From: Kudoa neothunni | Taxonomy: Eukaryota > Cnidaria | NCBI GenBank assembly: GCA_964304625.1 | Contig: OZ199838.1 | Location: 2,108,001-2,172,000 of the forward strand | Direction of reading: 5' to 3' | DNA: 64,000 bases | Shown: in pieces, positions 12,797 to 23,150 of the stretch | Numbering within the stretch: position 1 is the first letter of the stretch | Layout of the letters: the number at the start of each line of letters is the position of its first letter | Translations under genes and position numbers: made by a program | Notes under the pieces: model-generated | Databases searched by the model: none | What the model was told of the DNA's origin: nothing | Seen by the model: the letters and a program-made list of their open reading frames with translations, nothing else

Positions 12797-13657
12797 TAAC
12801 CTACCTCATAACCATTGGTATTTTGGATTTCCACTGATCGAAACTGCCACTAATATACACATGTTTTCCACCGTGTTCCCAGTGGAATACGGTTGATATT
12901 TTACGTGAGTCCATGCCTACTTTAGAAACTCCCATTAGTTCAACGATAGTATCGACAACAAACAGGCTTGATGATAATATTTTTAGAGCGATTTAATCTC
13001 ATATTAATGGACGTGTGCAAGAAACTAAGAATGTTGATCTCAATCCCAACAACTCGCTACCGCCACATCGAATCTATAGCGGGAAGAGAAATATACCGAA
13101 TGCACTCAGCCAACAAATGTCGCTAGAAACTATCTTCTAACCGTATTTTTTATTAAATATTCACGTGAATTATCGCAATAATAGGGGATTAATTAAAAAT
13201 TCTCACCATCACCGATTATCGGACGTGTGTGATAAGTCTCGGCCCTCAAATTCAGCATAATATAGTTAGGCTCAATGTGACAGCTAAAACCAACCACCTC
13301 GTCCATAAAATCAACGGCAAATATAATTTAATAAATAAACACGCGCAATATATTATTCCTAAGTAAGTATCGCCTCACAAACAACCAATAAATTGAACCC
13401 ATCTCTTAAAGAATGCAATCAATATTGTTGGCTGACTGACTGACTCATCGACTCACAAACTGTATTCGGGTTTAAGCGAGAAAAATATTACAATACTTTG
13501 CAATTGAGCGTTGTCATTGGCAACCGATGAAGCTTCAATCGATTTATGCTTTCTACCCCCCTCACCGGCAGACTGTTTATCGATGGACGAATTGGCGTCA
13601 TTGGCCTTCAATTTTTTAATCCCACTACCACCACTAATAGATATGTGGTTTCCCCAT
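11888..13657 (-). CDS. PRKAB: AMP-activated protein kinase, beta subunit
   Basis: This is the regulatory and scaffold subunit of the AMPK/SNF1 energy sensor. Exons (minus): about 13657-13497, 12916-12805, 12712-12615, 12563-12450, 12388-12138, 12082-12014, 11971-11888. The CBM48 glycogen-binding module is clear (HGGKHVYISGSFDQW, FLAILELEEGIYEFKFLVD, NNVIHVTNSD). The C-terminal alpha/gamma-binding domain follows (PPTLPSHNMNSILNK, ending RRYREKFITTIYFKP). The first exon begins GNHISISGGSG, matching a myristoylated MGxxxS start, but the only ATG (13657-13655) is followed by four Gs and is one base out of frame with it. This is either an extra base in the assembly or real damage or an alternative start. 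The family is otherwise complete, roughly 290 residues. The intron at 12713-12804 holds an AC microsatellite. Confidence 0.9.
12752..12794. repeat. (GT)n(AC)n microsatellite in an AMPK beta intron
   Basis: A short GT run switches into about 34 nt of AC repeat inside the 92-nt intron, forming a potential cruciform. It accounts for this intron being longer than its 42-61 nt neighbours. Confidence 0.95.
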
Positions 13658-13861
13658 GGCTACCAATCGTCAAGTATTGAAAGCCGTTTGTCTCTGATCT
13701 CACAAATACCGATAGAACCGAGGGATATAGCAAAACAATATTCCGTGCATGCGCGATATTTTTAAAAGTTGCAACAAATCACAATCGACAAATCCTATCC
13801 ACATAAACATCCAACACAACAATAGAATTTATCAACATAAAATCATAATAAGCATAATATT

Positions 13862-14168
13862 TTATGTAGATCGACTCCTAATATCCTCCAAAACACGAAC
13901 ATAGAAAGGATCTTTGTAGTGAATAATTTTCTGGATAGAATATAAAAACAAACTCGGTTACATCCACTAATTATAATTTCAAACTCACCTCAACACATTT
14001 CATGTAACGGTCGTAACTATCGGTACACTCACTCATGTCATTACTGCCTTTAATGTATTTGTTGGCGAACCAATCATTAAAACATTTGTCATATGCACGT
14101 TTGTATTCGGTACACTCCACAACAATGCTGTCATTAGTTTCTAGGTTGAGATCGACGGGCATTTCCAC
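13862..14168 (-). CDS. TRIAP1: TRIAP1/Mdm35-like mitochondrial intermembrane-space protein
   Basis: Two exons (14168-13989, 13930-13862) encode 82 residues, the usual size for the family (76 in human). The twin CX9C motif is intact: Cys19-x9-Cys29 and Cys48-x9-Cys58, within [20 protein letters not shown] and [11 protein letters not shown], matching the human CFNRWFAEKFLKG region. In the family, Mdm35/TRIAP1 is imported by the Mia40 relay and partners PRELI-type proteins to carry phosphatidic acid between mitochondrial membranes. The donor GTGAGT after codon 60 is strong, and reading through it would stop five codons later. The start lies 55 bp from the DNAJC8 start on the other strand. Confidence 0.93.
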
Positions 14169-14223
14169 ACGACTAGATTAATTCAAAAGATGGTAGTTTT
14201 CGCGCGTGCGTGCGCATCATAGC
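14169..14223. promoter_or_regulatory. Shared promoter region between TRIAP1 and DNAJC8
   Basis: Only 55 bp separate the two divergent start codons. The gap holds a CpG-bearing core (CGCGCGTGCGTGCGC, about 14199-14213), unusual in this AT-rich DNA. Both mRNAs must start within or overlapping it, or inside the opposite gene, so this is very likely a bidirectional promoter. Confidence 0.65.
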
Positions 14224-15244
14224 ATGAGTGGTGATAGAGATGAATTCCAGGAAAAAGTTCACACAAACAATTCAATGGGTATTATAAGTTGGTCTAATTG
14301 TAGGTGAAAGAGTGCGAAATGAATGGTATCAATCTCACCTCAAAATGTCAAATACATCGGCTCACAAAACCCACTTCAAAATATCTTAATCTGAATCCAT
14401 ATGAGGTGTGCATATAATTGAATGAAGTTGGATTTGTTATAATTTTACAATTTTTCAAAGGTATTACAACTACCGTTTGGATCCGATGAGGAGCTGATTA
14501 AGAAACATTTTAAAAAGGTTCTTTGTTGTGTGGGTGTGTGTTGTGGTAGGAATTGTCAATTGTTAGCTGTCAATATTGGTCCATCCTGATAAGAATAGAA
14601 ATGATTTGGAAAATTCAAAAGCTGCATTCGAAGGTTGGTCTATCTAGGTCGTGATTGCCTTGATAATCTTTTGGGTGATTAATTAGTTGTAAAGATGGCA
14701 AACGAAATATTGAAAAAGCCCGAAGAAATTGGAAAAATCCGACTTATATATGATGAGGCGTTGGCTATGTTTAATAAGAAAGTGAGTTTGTTGGGTGATA
14801 ATTTATTGATTCGTGACTGTAGCTGGAAAACAAACGCAAACGAATTCTCAATATAGAAGAAGATGAAGACCCTATTAAAGTTTATTTCACTGTGTGCATT
14901 AGCTGAACGCTATTTACACGTACATATATTTGTAGTATTTCGAATTAAAACGAGCAACAATTGCTAAACTTTTTGCGGATTATGAACTCAAACGACAAGA
15001 ATACATGGAGAATGATCACATAGACAGAAAGCGATACAAAGATGAAGAAATTTTCAATCAATTCACCGCCGAATTAGAAGCTGAATATCAAAAGGCTTGG
15101 GAAGCTAATCGGTCACACCGAGTTGACAGTTGGCGCAGTTTCACTTCCGGTATTAAAGCTGGAAAAAACAAAAAAATCAAAGCTCTGCGACCTCCTCCTT
15201 GTCGTCCCGAAGTGAGGGTCAACAAGCCGAATGGTCGTAAGTAG
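14224..15244 (+). CDS. DNAJC8: DnaJ homologue, subfamily C member 8
   Basis: Seven exons (14224-14256, 14304-14405, 14461-14517, 14567-14633, 14687-14781, 14823-14879, 14936-15244) give 239 residues (human about 253). The J domain begins at about residue 35 (LTKPTSKYLNLNPYE) and has the HPD motif at residues 70-72 in LSILVHPDKN. The basic, coiled C-terminal half ends with HRVDSWRSFTSG, matching the RVDSWRNF signature of DNAJC8. The human protein is found with spliceosomal proteins and SR kinase, so a nuclear splicing-associated co-chaperone is the likely role. All six introns are 41-56 nt, and each join is supported by frame and by similarity. It is head to head with TRIAP1. Confidence 0.93.
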
Positions 15245-15622
15245 CTCAAGATCGTTTAAACGATTTTTTCCCCAACCATCAATGTCTGTTTATATAAATC
15301 ATCTCTATTTGTTATTGCGATTATTATGTGTTTTTTTTCATATATTGTTAATCATATTAATCATGGAAACTGTCGCAGTAATAAATTAAGCATCGTTAGT
15401 TGGGAGTATTTTTTTATAATACTCAAAAAAATCGTTATATAATATTAAACTATTGTATATACAAAGTAGATGGTTTTTAAGGATCGACCTTTTTTAAATA
15501 GTCCAAATTAATTATTGTAATGATGAAGAAGACGGGTGGGTGGGTGGGTACTAAATTTATTCCGCTAAATTTCAATTATTTTTGCTGATTCATTTACGAT
15601 AATTCTGCGATAATTGCACTTA
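15245..15622. other. DNAJC8 3' region
   Basis: AT-rich DNA that must contain the DNAJC8 3' UTR, ending at the TTAA target site of the piggyBac element. A GGGTGGGTGGGTGGG G-run lies near 15535-15550. Nothing else is visible. Confidence 0.4.
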
Positions 15623-15626
15623 TTAA

Positions 15627-18523
15627 GTCTCTAACGATCTCAACAACGGTATCCCTGTAACACTTTGGGGGTAAAAATTACCCCACTTTTTTATTTTGCC
15701 GATATGTGTAAAAAATCAATTAATTAATTAATTGGGGAATGCAAAATATTGTCATATTTAAACGAGTAGAATCACTGGAATATTGTATTTATTACGCCAA
15801 ATAATCTCAAACTAATCTCGATTATGACATGATCGGGATATACCGATATTCTCCGTAAGTGTTCACAAAATAAAAATAACGAAAAAAATAAAAATAAGCA
15901 CAACAATTAATTTTGGCACTTTAACCTTGCCTGTCAGAGGTGGGCCACTGAATGACCCCAAAAGACGCATTCTGTTCGTAGTTCATAGAAAACTGAATTA
16001 TTTTCCATAATATTTTCTGAATGCCTCTTTGGTGTTTTAAGGCTACCTTTTAAACAATAAAAGTTATCGAATTTTTGTTTAAGGTAAAAAGTTTTGCGTT
16101 GCAAAATGGCACGCTTTCAAAAGTTTATGTTAACGCTAGGATGTCGCTGTCTAATTTTGATATATTGTTTATTTAATTATTTTCAATAGTTTAAAATTGA
16201 TTGTATTATTATGTTATTATCAGAAATGTTGGAATTTTACTGTAATAAGATTGGTCGAAGTTTTACGAAAGTTAATCCCACAAGGTCGTGTTAATTCTTC
16301 GCCAGTAGAAAACTTTTTGTTACTGTTTGGTAATACTTATGAAAATTGTTATGTTTCGATTCTCATAATTTTCTTTTATAATAAAAATTAGTATTGTATT
16401 AAAAAATTATGCCTGAGAAGATAAATCAACTTATTGAAGGTTCATCAAGCCGCGACGATGATGTTTAATATTATGAATTTTCTGATATTACGCTTACTCA
16501 AACTGATCTTTTCATTCGTAATATCGTTGCTATTTCATCCGCAAAACCAAAAATTAAATTATTACTTTTCTGTTTTTCAAATAAATACAAAGATCGAAGT
16601 TTAAAAGCGAGAAAATAAACTCGACTGAGAAATGGAGGCTTAGAACTCAATTAAATTGAACTATAACGCCAGTATATAATGAAAAAGAGTGTAAATTTTA
16701 AAACACAACAGATTATGACTGAAAAATTCAACAAACAGCAAAAATAAAAAATTCTGCGTCGTTGGAATCTAAAATCTACTTATACCGACCACAACCCAAA
16801 GTTACGTTTAGATTTTAGATGTGTGATTCGTTGTTGGTGGCATAATCAGGATAAACTTTTGTTTTTTTTAAGTTTTATGATAAGCGCATGAATCATGCTT
16901 ACAGAGAAATCACTATTGCCGAAATGCTGTCGATTTAAAACCATTTATTTCATATTGGGCACAAAATGATGCAACTAACAAATAATGCCATTTTTCTTAA
17001 TGAAGGAAATAAAAATTCAGTTAAACTTTGGTTTTTATTAGCTTAATACTATATAATAAATTAATTGATAATAACTCAAGCGCAGTCAAATGTCGTTAAC
17101 ATTGATTTCTTCTGGGGTCGCTGAGTGCACCACCTCGGCATGGAGGTATTTTTTTCACTCAATACAAGGAAGGTTAACAGAATTTAGAATTTCTCTTATC
17201 ATTTTATCTTTATAAATAATCTCAGCATGATGATTTTTTATTTAAAGTAGATTCTTTATTCGAATATCAGATTTATTTGAATTTCTTTTGACAACTTTTC
17301 TGGAAATTCTATTCACAGTGAATTGTGCAATTCTTCAGAAATCTCTTTCAGAAAGTTTCTTCGTCATTTTTTCTCTGAATTAAATATGTCATTGAATAAT
17401 GCAAATGCATCAATCGTGAAAAGACGATAATTGACCATCTTCTTTTAAATTTCTGGGTAGAAATTGATGCCAACATTCTATCCATATTATTAGTTCCCTT
17501 CATTGGTCGCATTATAATGCATTATCGTATGAGGTTTAAAACTTTTAGACGCATCGATGACAGAATTGTCTGTGGTACTTGCTGTTATAATCCCAAAGGA
17601 CACTATCATTATGAACCTACATTATCACACGCAAACAGCTGGGCGTGCTGATTTCCATCATCATTAATTTTTTATCGTTATTCTAATTAATACGGTCTCT
17701 ATCACTTCTACTTCAATTACATTGTTATTTATTATATTGGGTTTCTATCCTCGCGCCATACTAACACTTGTCTATCCTTATGAATAGCTTTTAGTATTAG
17801 AAGGCCTACATGATCTTTAAATTCAATTTCATTAGTATCACGTCACTCATCAGTGAAATCGTGATTCCCAATCATATTTTTGCATCCTTTATGATAATAC
17901 TACCGATTTCTGAGATAAAGGATAACAAAAATCAATCAATCAATGATTTTATTTTTGATACAACATATGAAATGGCACCAAAGATGGAATTCATTACGTT
18001 TTCGGTACAGGTTTTTCTCATAAGTGACTTTGATAAACTCCAAATAATTCCACTTTTATTTTTTAAATTATCATTAATATCTATGGGATCTATTTCTTCA
18101 TCAGATATATCACTTACAACAATAACTTGATCGCCAAATTCGCTTACACATGAGTTATATTCGTCAATGAAATCACTCGCGTCATTAATTTAGAGTTAAG
18201 CAATACCTGCAAATGTTCATTGGCCCAACTAGTCATTTCGTTCATTGTTTTAACTAATAATTTACTATTTAATTATTCACAAGATACTCATTACATTAAA
18301 GCGATAAAAAAGTTGGGTAAATTTTACCCCAAAAAACGTTAGAGGATAATATTTAAATAAAATTTTCTCTTTTCATTAATTTTTGCTAATTTGTTTGGTA
18401 AAAGTAAATCATTAAAAGCTCCAGGAATATTGAAAATTTTGTGAGATTCAATAAATGAAATAACAAGATATAATGAATACAAAATCGCCTTGGGGTAAAA
18501 TTTACTCCCAAATCGTTAGAGGG
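15627..18523 (-). mobile_element. piggyBac transposon copy with recognisable ends
   Basis: The 2.9-kb element is flanked by TTAA on both sides (15623-15626 and 18524-18527). Its termini pair as imperfect inverted repeats sharing CTCTAACGAT, followed inside by GGGGTAAA/TTTACCCC-type subterminal repeats on both ends; the right one is repeated at about 18314-18346. A transposase runs on minus from about 18240 (MTSWANEHLQ start, acidic leader). Near 17.3-17.6 kb it has the piggyBac C-terminal signature FKPHTIMHYNATN followed by RMLASISTQKFKRRW. Several stops and frame changes interrupt it, so it is not autonomous. Confidence 0.75.
18314..18352. repeat. Internal copy of the piggyBac terminus
   Basis: The sequence GGGTAAATTTTACCCC then CGTTAGAGGATAA nearly repeats, in the same orientation, the right terminus of the piggyBac element at 18490-18527 (GGGGTAAAATTTACTCCC then CGTTAGAGGGTTAA). 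The two units are about 176 bp apart. This is either a tandem end duplication or the scar of a second insertion. Confidence 0.6.
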
Positions 18524-18527
18524 TTAA

Positions 18528-18949
18528 CAAAGATTGTTTAATCCTTAAAAGATTTAATTATAAATTTTGAGAGATATTCGTATTTGAGATAAGTTATGGT
18601 ATTAAAGTCTTTGTCATATTAGGATTTAAATTGTTATTAGTATTGTAACGTATAAGCATTATCGTTAAACATTTTTCATTTTCAATAATGAGTCATATAT
18701 TTTTTGGTGGTGTGCAATAATTGAAGACACTAATGGCGGAGTGTGGACCGTGTGTAATCCGTATTTAATCGTTAACCCTCAATTTGCTCAAAAAGTAAAA
18801 GATACAAAATATTATTCGTCGCTAATGCATCTCCACTGACTCACAAATATCGTTATATGAATTCATCAAGATGGCTAGTAAAAGTGGAAGTTTTTACAAC
18901 AGCTATAGTATTGAATTTCCTTTTACAATTCTTTCAATAATATTCAACG
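18528..18949. other. AT-rich spacer between two transposon remnants
   Basis: About 420 bp between the right end of the piggyBac copy and the Merlin-like remnant. A TTAACCCTC string near 18772 resembles a piggyBac terminus, but no partner is visible. No gene is seen. Confidence 0.35.
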
Positions 18950-19330
18950 TAATTGTTATGAATACCAGTTAGGAGGGCTTTAAAATTTTAAGAGTGGTTT
19001 ACAATTGCATGTTTATTGGGAGAACTCACATGAATTTCTCGAATTCGTTTACTTGATGGCCATTAGTCAGAAAAAATTATACTTCCCGGTTTTATAAATA
19101 TTCCTACGTTATATTGAGCAATATACCCAATTCTATCATCTAGTAAAATAAATAACCTCTTTTTTGTTCACATCGTACCCTCCAAAAACCCATTCTTGTG
19201 TTTTGTCATCAGACTCATAAATTTTTATAATATTCCCCCGTCCATCAATGTTATTGTCATTTTTTATCAAAATTCATGAACAAACATCGCTAAAATATTG
19301 GTAAATTGAATAATGGACTTTTTTCAACGA
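18950..19330 (-). mobile_element. Merlin-like (IS1016/ISXO2-type) transposase remnant
   Basis: On minus, 19290 to about 19130 reads IDGRGNIIKIYESDD then QEWVFGGYD. The next 120 bases in another frame read IFIKPGSIIFSD followed by a stop and WPSS. This order (an E-bearing segment, QWVFGG, then IxPGSxIxSDxW) is the signature of Merlin/ISXO2 transposases. At least one frame change and an in-frame stop disrupt it. Terminal repeats were not found. Confidence 0.55.
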
Positions 19331-20330
19331 AAACTCTTCAACAGCTTTAAAATTTGGTCATTAGGTACTCCTAGATCAAAAGATATTGATATATTCTTGA
19401 AAACTCAAGTTTTAATTTACAAGAAATATTCCAATCGTTGGAGAAATTTTGTTCTTTTTGTGTGGAGGATTTCTGTATATTTTGGAGTTATGGTATTTTA
19501 TAATGCTCATCGGTCCTCTATAACTTTTGCACAATGGCTGATTCATTCTTAAAATATTTTAATTTCTCAAAAATTCAATATTAGTCTCTTCTGATGATTT
19601 TATTGATGACGTCGAGTTAAAACTCACTTTTATAGATCAAAAAGTTGTGGAATCTTTTAATCCCTTTAATCCGAATCCAACACTCCACCACCAGCGCCAA
19701 CACATTTTTACAACTACTAGAAAATTGATATTGTGGACTAATTTTAGTCACCACGAAATTTAACAATATCTTAAAATCGAAATGTATTGGCGTTATTTGA
19801 TGATTTTCATTTTAAAGAAGCAGAATGAAATCAAATGTTGATGTGAACGCTTTTCTATTTTATATTAATAAAAATGATTAAGAGTTAATTCACTAAACAA
19901 CAAAAGTTGAACTAATAGTCAATGCAGAAAAATGGGAATATTTTATAATTATAAATTTTCCCCACGTGCATAAACTTATTAGTATCTTGGTTTTATTACA
20001 GGATTGCATGTTGTTCTTTCAAACTGAATAGATTCATTGATTTTAAACTATATGTGTGATCATTGTACATAAATAAAAATAAATAATAATAAAAAGTTTT
20101 ATACGCTTCCATTATTAGATTGTTTTATGGTTAAATAAACTCTAATATTTTGCATCAAATAGATGATAGACCTACGAGATTAATTTCTTCATTAAAGCGG
20201 AGTTTAATAGCTGATCAAATTTAACAAATTAAGAAAACATGTAGAAAGTAGTTTTATTATATTCCCTTTAGTTCTTTGAGAACTTACAATGCTTGTTATA
20301 ATGCATCCATCAGATTAAAGGGATTAAAAT
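19331..20330. other. Gene-free AT-rich DNA
   Basis: About 1 kb beyond the Merlin remnant. A plus-strand open frame at 19313-19552 looks like chance or antisense to the degraded element. Nothing else is supported. Confidence 0.35.
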
Positions 20331-21027
20331 AAAAAATTGAGTAACGCGATAGCGAGACACAAGGTTTTTCCTAATTTGTTTGATATCCACTCATTAAAAA
20401 TTTTTTTTTTATTGTTTAATTATCCATTTAGGCATACTGAATATGATTTTTATGTTATATTTCGTGAATTAAATCACATAATATTAATGAAGTTAAATTA
20501 CGCAATATCGAGGCATAACTGTAACTATATTGCACAATTGGGAAAACTTTGTTCGTGTCTAGTTACAAAACAAGGGTAAGACTTTTTTATTCGAGCTAAC
20601 GCGAACGTGAACGAGTACACGTAAGGACATTCATTGTCTGGATTTATTAAAGGAAGAGGCTATTGGCACGGTTAAATTTAATCCTAGGTGCTATGTACGC
20701 AAGCGCATTGAAAAATTTTATTTCAGCAACTTGTACTTACAAGCTGTATACGGATTAGATTTTGTAGAACCTGTTATATTTCATTATATCTGGCCCACCC
20801 GCATATTGCTAAAGGGGCCAATTGCCATTTCTTCAATTGAATTAAAAACCAGCAAGTCTACTTAGTTGTAGCAAATCGATTAAATTCCCTTAAATTATAT
20901 TATGAATTTATTTTTGATTATATTTTCATGTTTGTTTTTAACATATATAACTAATGAATTGAAACATTTTCAAATTAAAGCTAAGCTTGATATAAAACGT
21001 TAACTACGCTGTATCGAGGCTCGACTG
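20331..21027. repeat. Tigger-like terminal sequences in tandem
   Basis: Three related motifs occur in the same orientation: GAGTAACGCGATAGCGAGAC (about 20339), TTACGCAATATCGAGGCATAACTG (ends 20521) and TAACTACGCTGTATCGAGGC followed by TCGACTG (ends 21027). The last two are each followed by TA. They resemble the CAGTxGAGCCTCGATAT-type inverted repeats of pogo/Tigger elements read from the right end. No left end or coding part was found between them. Confidence 0.45.
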
Positions 21028-21327
21028 TACATTAGATGATACATCTCTATTATACATTATAATTTATAAATTAATTATAAATTATAATACACCAAAGGTG
21101 GTAGATTAACAAGGGAATTGGTAAACTATTTGAATAATCACCACTAATCGAACTTTATCCCTAACATTCTATCCAAACTAATTCCGAAAGATACAGCTCT
21201 TTTAATTTTTTTATAAAAATAAATGAACAAATTTATGAAAAAATGAGCGCCAAAAGATTCAAAACAAAGTCACAAGGATTATAATATAAACAAACACATA
21301 GAATTCACAGCTACAATAACAATAATA
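21028..21327. other. AT-rich spacer downstream of KMT5A
   Basis: Contains the 3' UTR of the minus-strand KMT5A gene. No other feature is visible. Confidence 0.4.
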
Positions 21328-22459
21328 TTAGAGCAGCAACCAAGCATTATTAGCAATAGATTTCTTGGAGCGATCACCATAATCAAAAAGCAATTCTTCT
21401 CCTGTTTTGATATTACGCTTGGCAAAGAAAATCACTCTTGGTTTGTCCAATATGCGATAAACCCTGGGATAGATATTGTTGTTGATTCTACTATGATTGA
21501 TTAGTCGACCCAATCTTTTGGACTCTGCTGTTGCATCAATACTACACACACAAATATATACATATATATATATATATATAGATAGATAGATAGATAGACA
21601 GATAAATTATTTGATGATTTCCAACGTAATCAATCAGTCATAATTACCAATACTTTTTGTCTTCAAATATAAAAAAATAAAGATAGGAGCCAGTTGAAGA
21701 AGAGGCGTTAGCCGAATAGTTTTGTTCTCTTTGCTTGGCTTCCTCGTATGTGATTAACTCTCCCACATACTCGCACACAAAATCACCAATTTTAAAATCC
21801 CGCGCGGTTATTATTCCTCTTCCTTTATCTGGAGTCTCACACACCTATCGAATTGCAATTGTTTTCATTTCAAATCAATTCCAATTGGTGAAAACCTCCA
21901 ATCCATCTTCTTTAAAAGTACTCACATATTGGGTTAATTGTTCGAGATATAATCTCTATATGGACATGATTATAAAAACCTACATCCAATCGATGACTAC
22001 TTCTTTCTCAGAGGTAGTAACTCGAGTGCTTCTACGGACAAAATGATCCGTGATTGTTGTGCCATTCACTTTTTTTTGTTTCTTCGATCTAAATTCGGAT
22101 CTCACCTTAACATTTTCTTGGAATAACGTAAATTAGTACGATTTTCGTTTTGTGTTTTGTTGTTTTAGTTGTGATTTTTCCAAACTGTCAGTCATATCCT
22201 TCTGGTTTGATTTTATGGGTTTAAAATATTGGTCGATGCTTTTTCTTTGTTGATCTGTTTGTTTCGTTGGAGATACTTTGGAATCTAACGATTTAAGCTG
22301 TCCCAATTCAGATTCCAAATCAATGGAAATCGGTTTGTCATCGCAACTTAGCGATCTCGGAGATTTTTCGCTCGAAATTTTATCAGATAACTCACATGAT
22401 CGGCTTCTACGAGTTAAATTCGCCGATGTGGAAATGGCGCTCATCTCTACCTCTCCCAT
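21328..22459 (-). CDS. KMT5A: Histone H4 Lys20 monomethyltransferase (SET8/PR-Set7)
   Basis: Five exons (22459-22140, 22088-22001, 21955-21896, 21844-21648, 21541-21328) encode 292 residues. The SET domain (about 150-292) has DKGRGIITARDFKIGDFV, the RLGRLINHS pseudoknot motif and EELLFDYGDRSK, ending NAWLLL as in human HPWLKH. The family monomethylates H4K20 in the nucleus. The N-terminal half is low-complexity and basic. It carries ITDHFVRRS (119-127), which lines up with the human LTDFYPVRRS PIP degron, and a second PIP-like IDQYF (75-79). The fourth intron (21542-21647) contains TA and GATA microsatellites; the others are 45-51 nt. The start is the first ATG after an upstream stop, 184 bp from the divergent CCDC86 start. 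Confidence 0.93.
21555..21604. repeat. (TA)n(GATA)n microsatellite in a KMT5A intron
   Basis: About 25 nt of TA repeat runs directly into six GATA units inside the intron between the last two KMT5A exons. Confidence 0.95.
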
Positions 22460-22643
22460 CAAATCTGCGCCTTCAGGTGGATGCGCGAGTTTCCTAATAC
22501 ATTCCTAGTGTGGTTGGTTGGAAGTGATTGATCGTAGTTGACTATTTCCCTTTATGTATAACTTTTAGTCTCCTTGCATTATTTGTTGTTATTAATATTA
22601 TTAAACTAATTAATATGTGAATAGCAACTTGTCTTGCAAAGCA
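22460..22643. promoter_or_regulatory. Divergent promoter region, KMT5A and CCDC86
   Basis: 184 bp separate the start codons of two head-to-head genes. No TATA box or known site stands out with confidence. The spacing and orientation argue for a shared bidirectional promoter, the second such pair in the window. Confidence 0.55.
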
Positions 22644-23150
22644 ATGAATTCTGAAACACGAACAACATCAAAAAATGTCCAGGGAATTTCGAAATCAGGA
22701 AGAATCTGGCGACAACCTAAAACTAAGTGCCTTTCTGGGCGCCTATATGAATATAAATTTATCATAGGGGTAAAAACGCTGTTGGCAAAACAAAATCCAC
22801 ACACAAATATATTCAGGAGATGAAACGCAACAAAAGTGACGCCAAATGTTTAAAATTATTAGAACAACAGATAAAACAAGAAGCCGAATCCAAAAGAGAG
22901 GTGTTATATTTTGTTTAGGGTAATTAAATGAATCCCTGTAGGAATTGAAACAGCGGAAACGTGATAATGCTAAAAATCGTCAAGAAAACTTAAAAAAGTC
23001 AGAAGTTACTCAAAATGTAATATACATCAGTTGATTAATGTTGGTTTTACATTTTAATGACCGGTTGTTTAGATCACCAATCCTAAAACTATCAAAAAAA
23101 TACGTAAGGGTCAACTTCACAAAAGCGTTAAAATCCGGCCCAGTTCCTGA
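22644..23150 (+). CDS. CCDC86: CCDC86 / Cgr1-family nucleolar protein
   Basis: Four exons (22644-22769, 22817-22900, 22942-23016, 23073-23150) encode 120 residues. Conserved blocks: SKSGRIWRQPKTKC (human PKSGRVWKDRSKKR), a charged coiled segment EAESKREELKQRKRDNAKNR, and ITNPKTIKKIRKGQLHKS (human VIRNPAKLKRAKKKQLRSI). This matches the Cgr1 domain, which in yeast acts in 60S ribosome biogenesis. The protein is short, close to yeast Cgr1 (120) rather than vertebrate CCDC86, and ends soon after the domain. Introns are 41-56 nt. The first intron removes a stop that would otherwise follow the Trp-containing exon. Confidence 0.88.

Noticed and set aside
13511-13765. Plus-strand 84-codon open frame between AMPK beta exons and TRIAP1
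   Set aside because: It is the antisense of the AMPK beta first exon, whose minus-strand reading matches the family.
17810-18130. Plus-strand 106-codon open frame
   Set aside because: Antisense shadow of the piggyBac transposase leader on minus.
19313-19552. Plus-strand 79-codon frame near the Merlin remnant
   Set aside because: No family similarity; overlaps the degraded element on the opposite strand.
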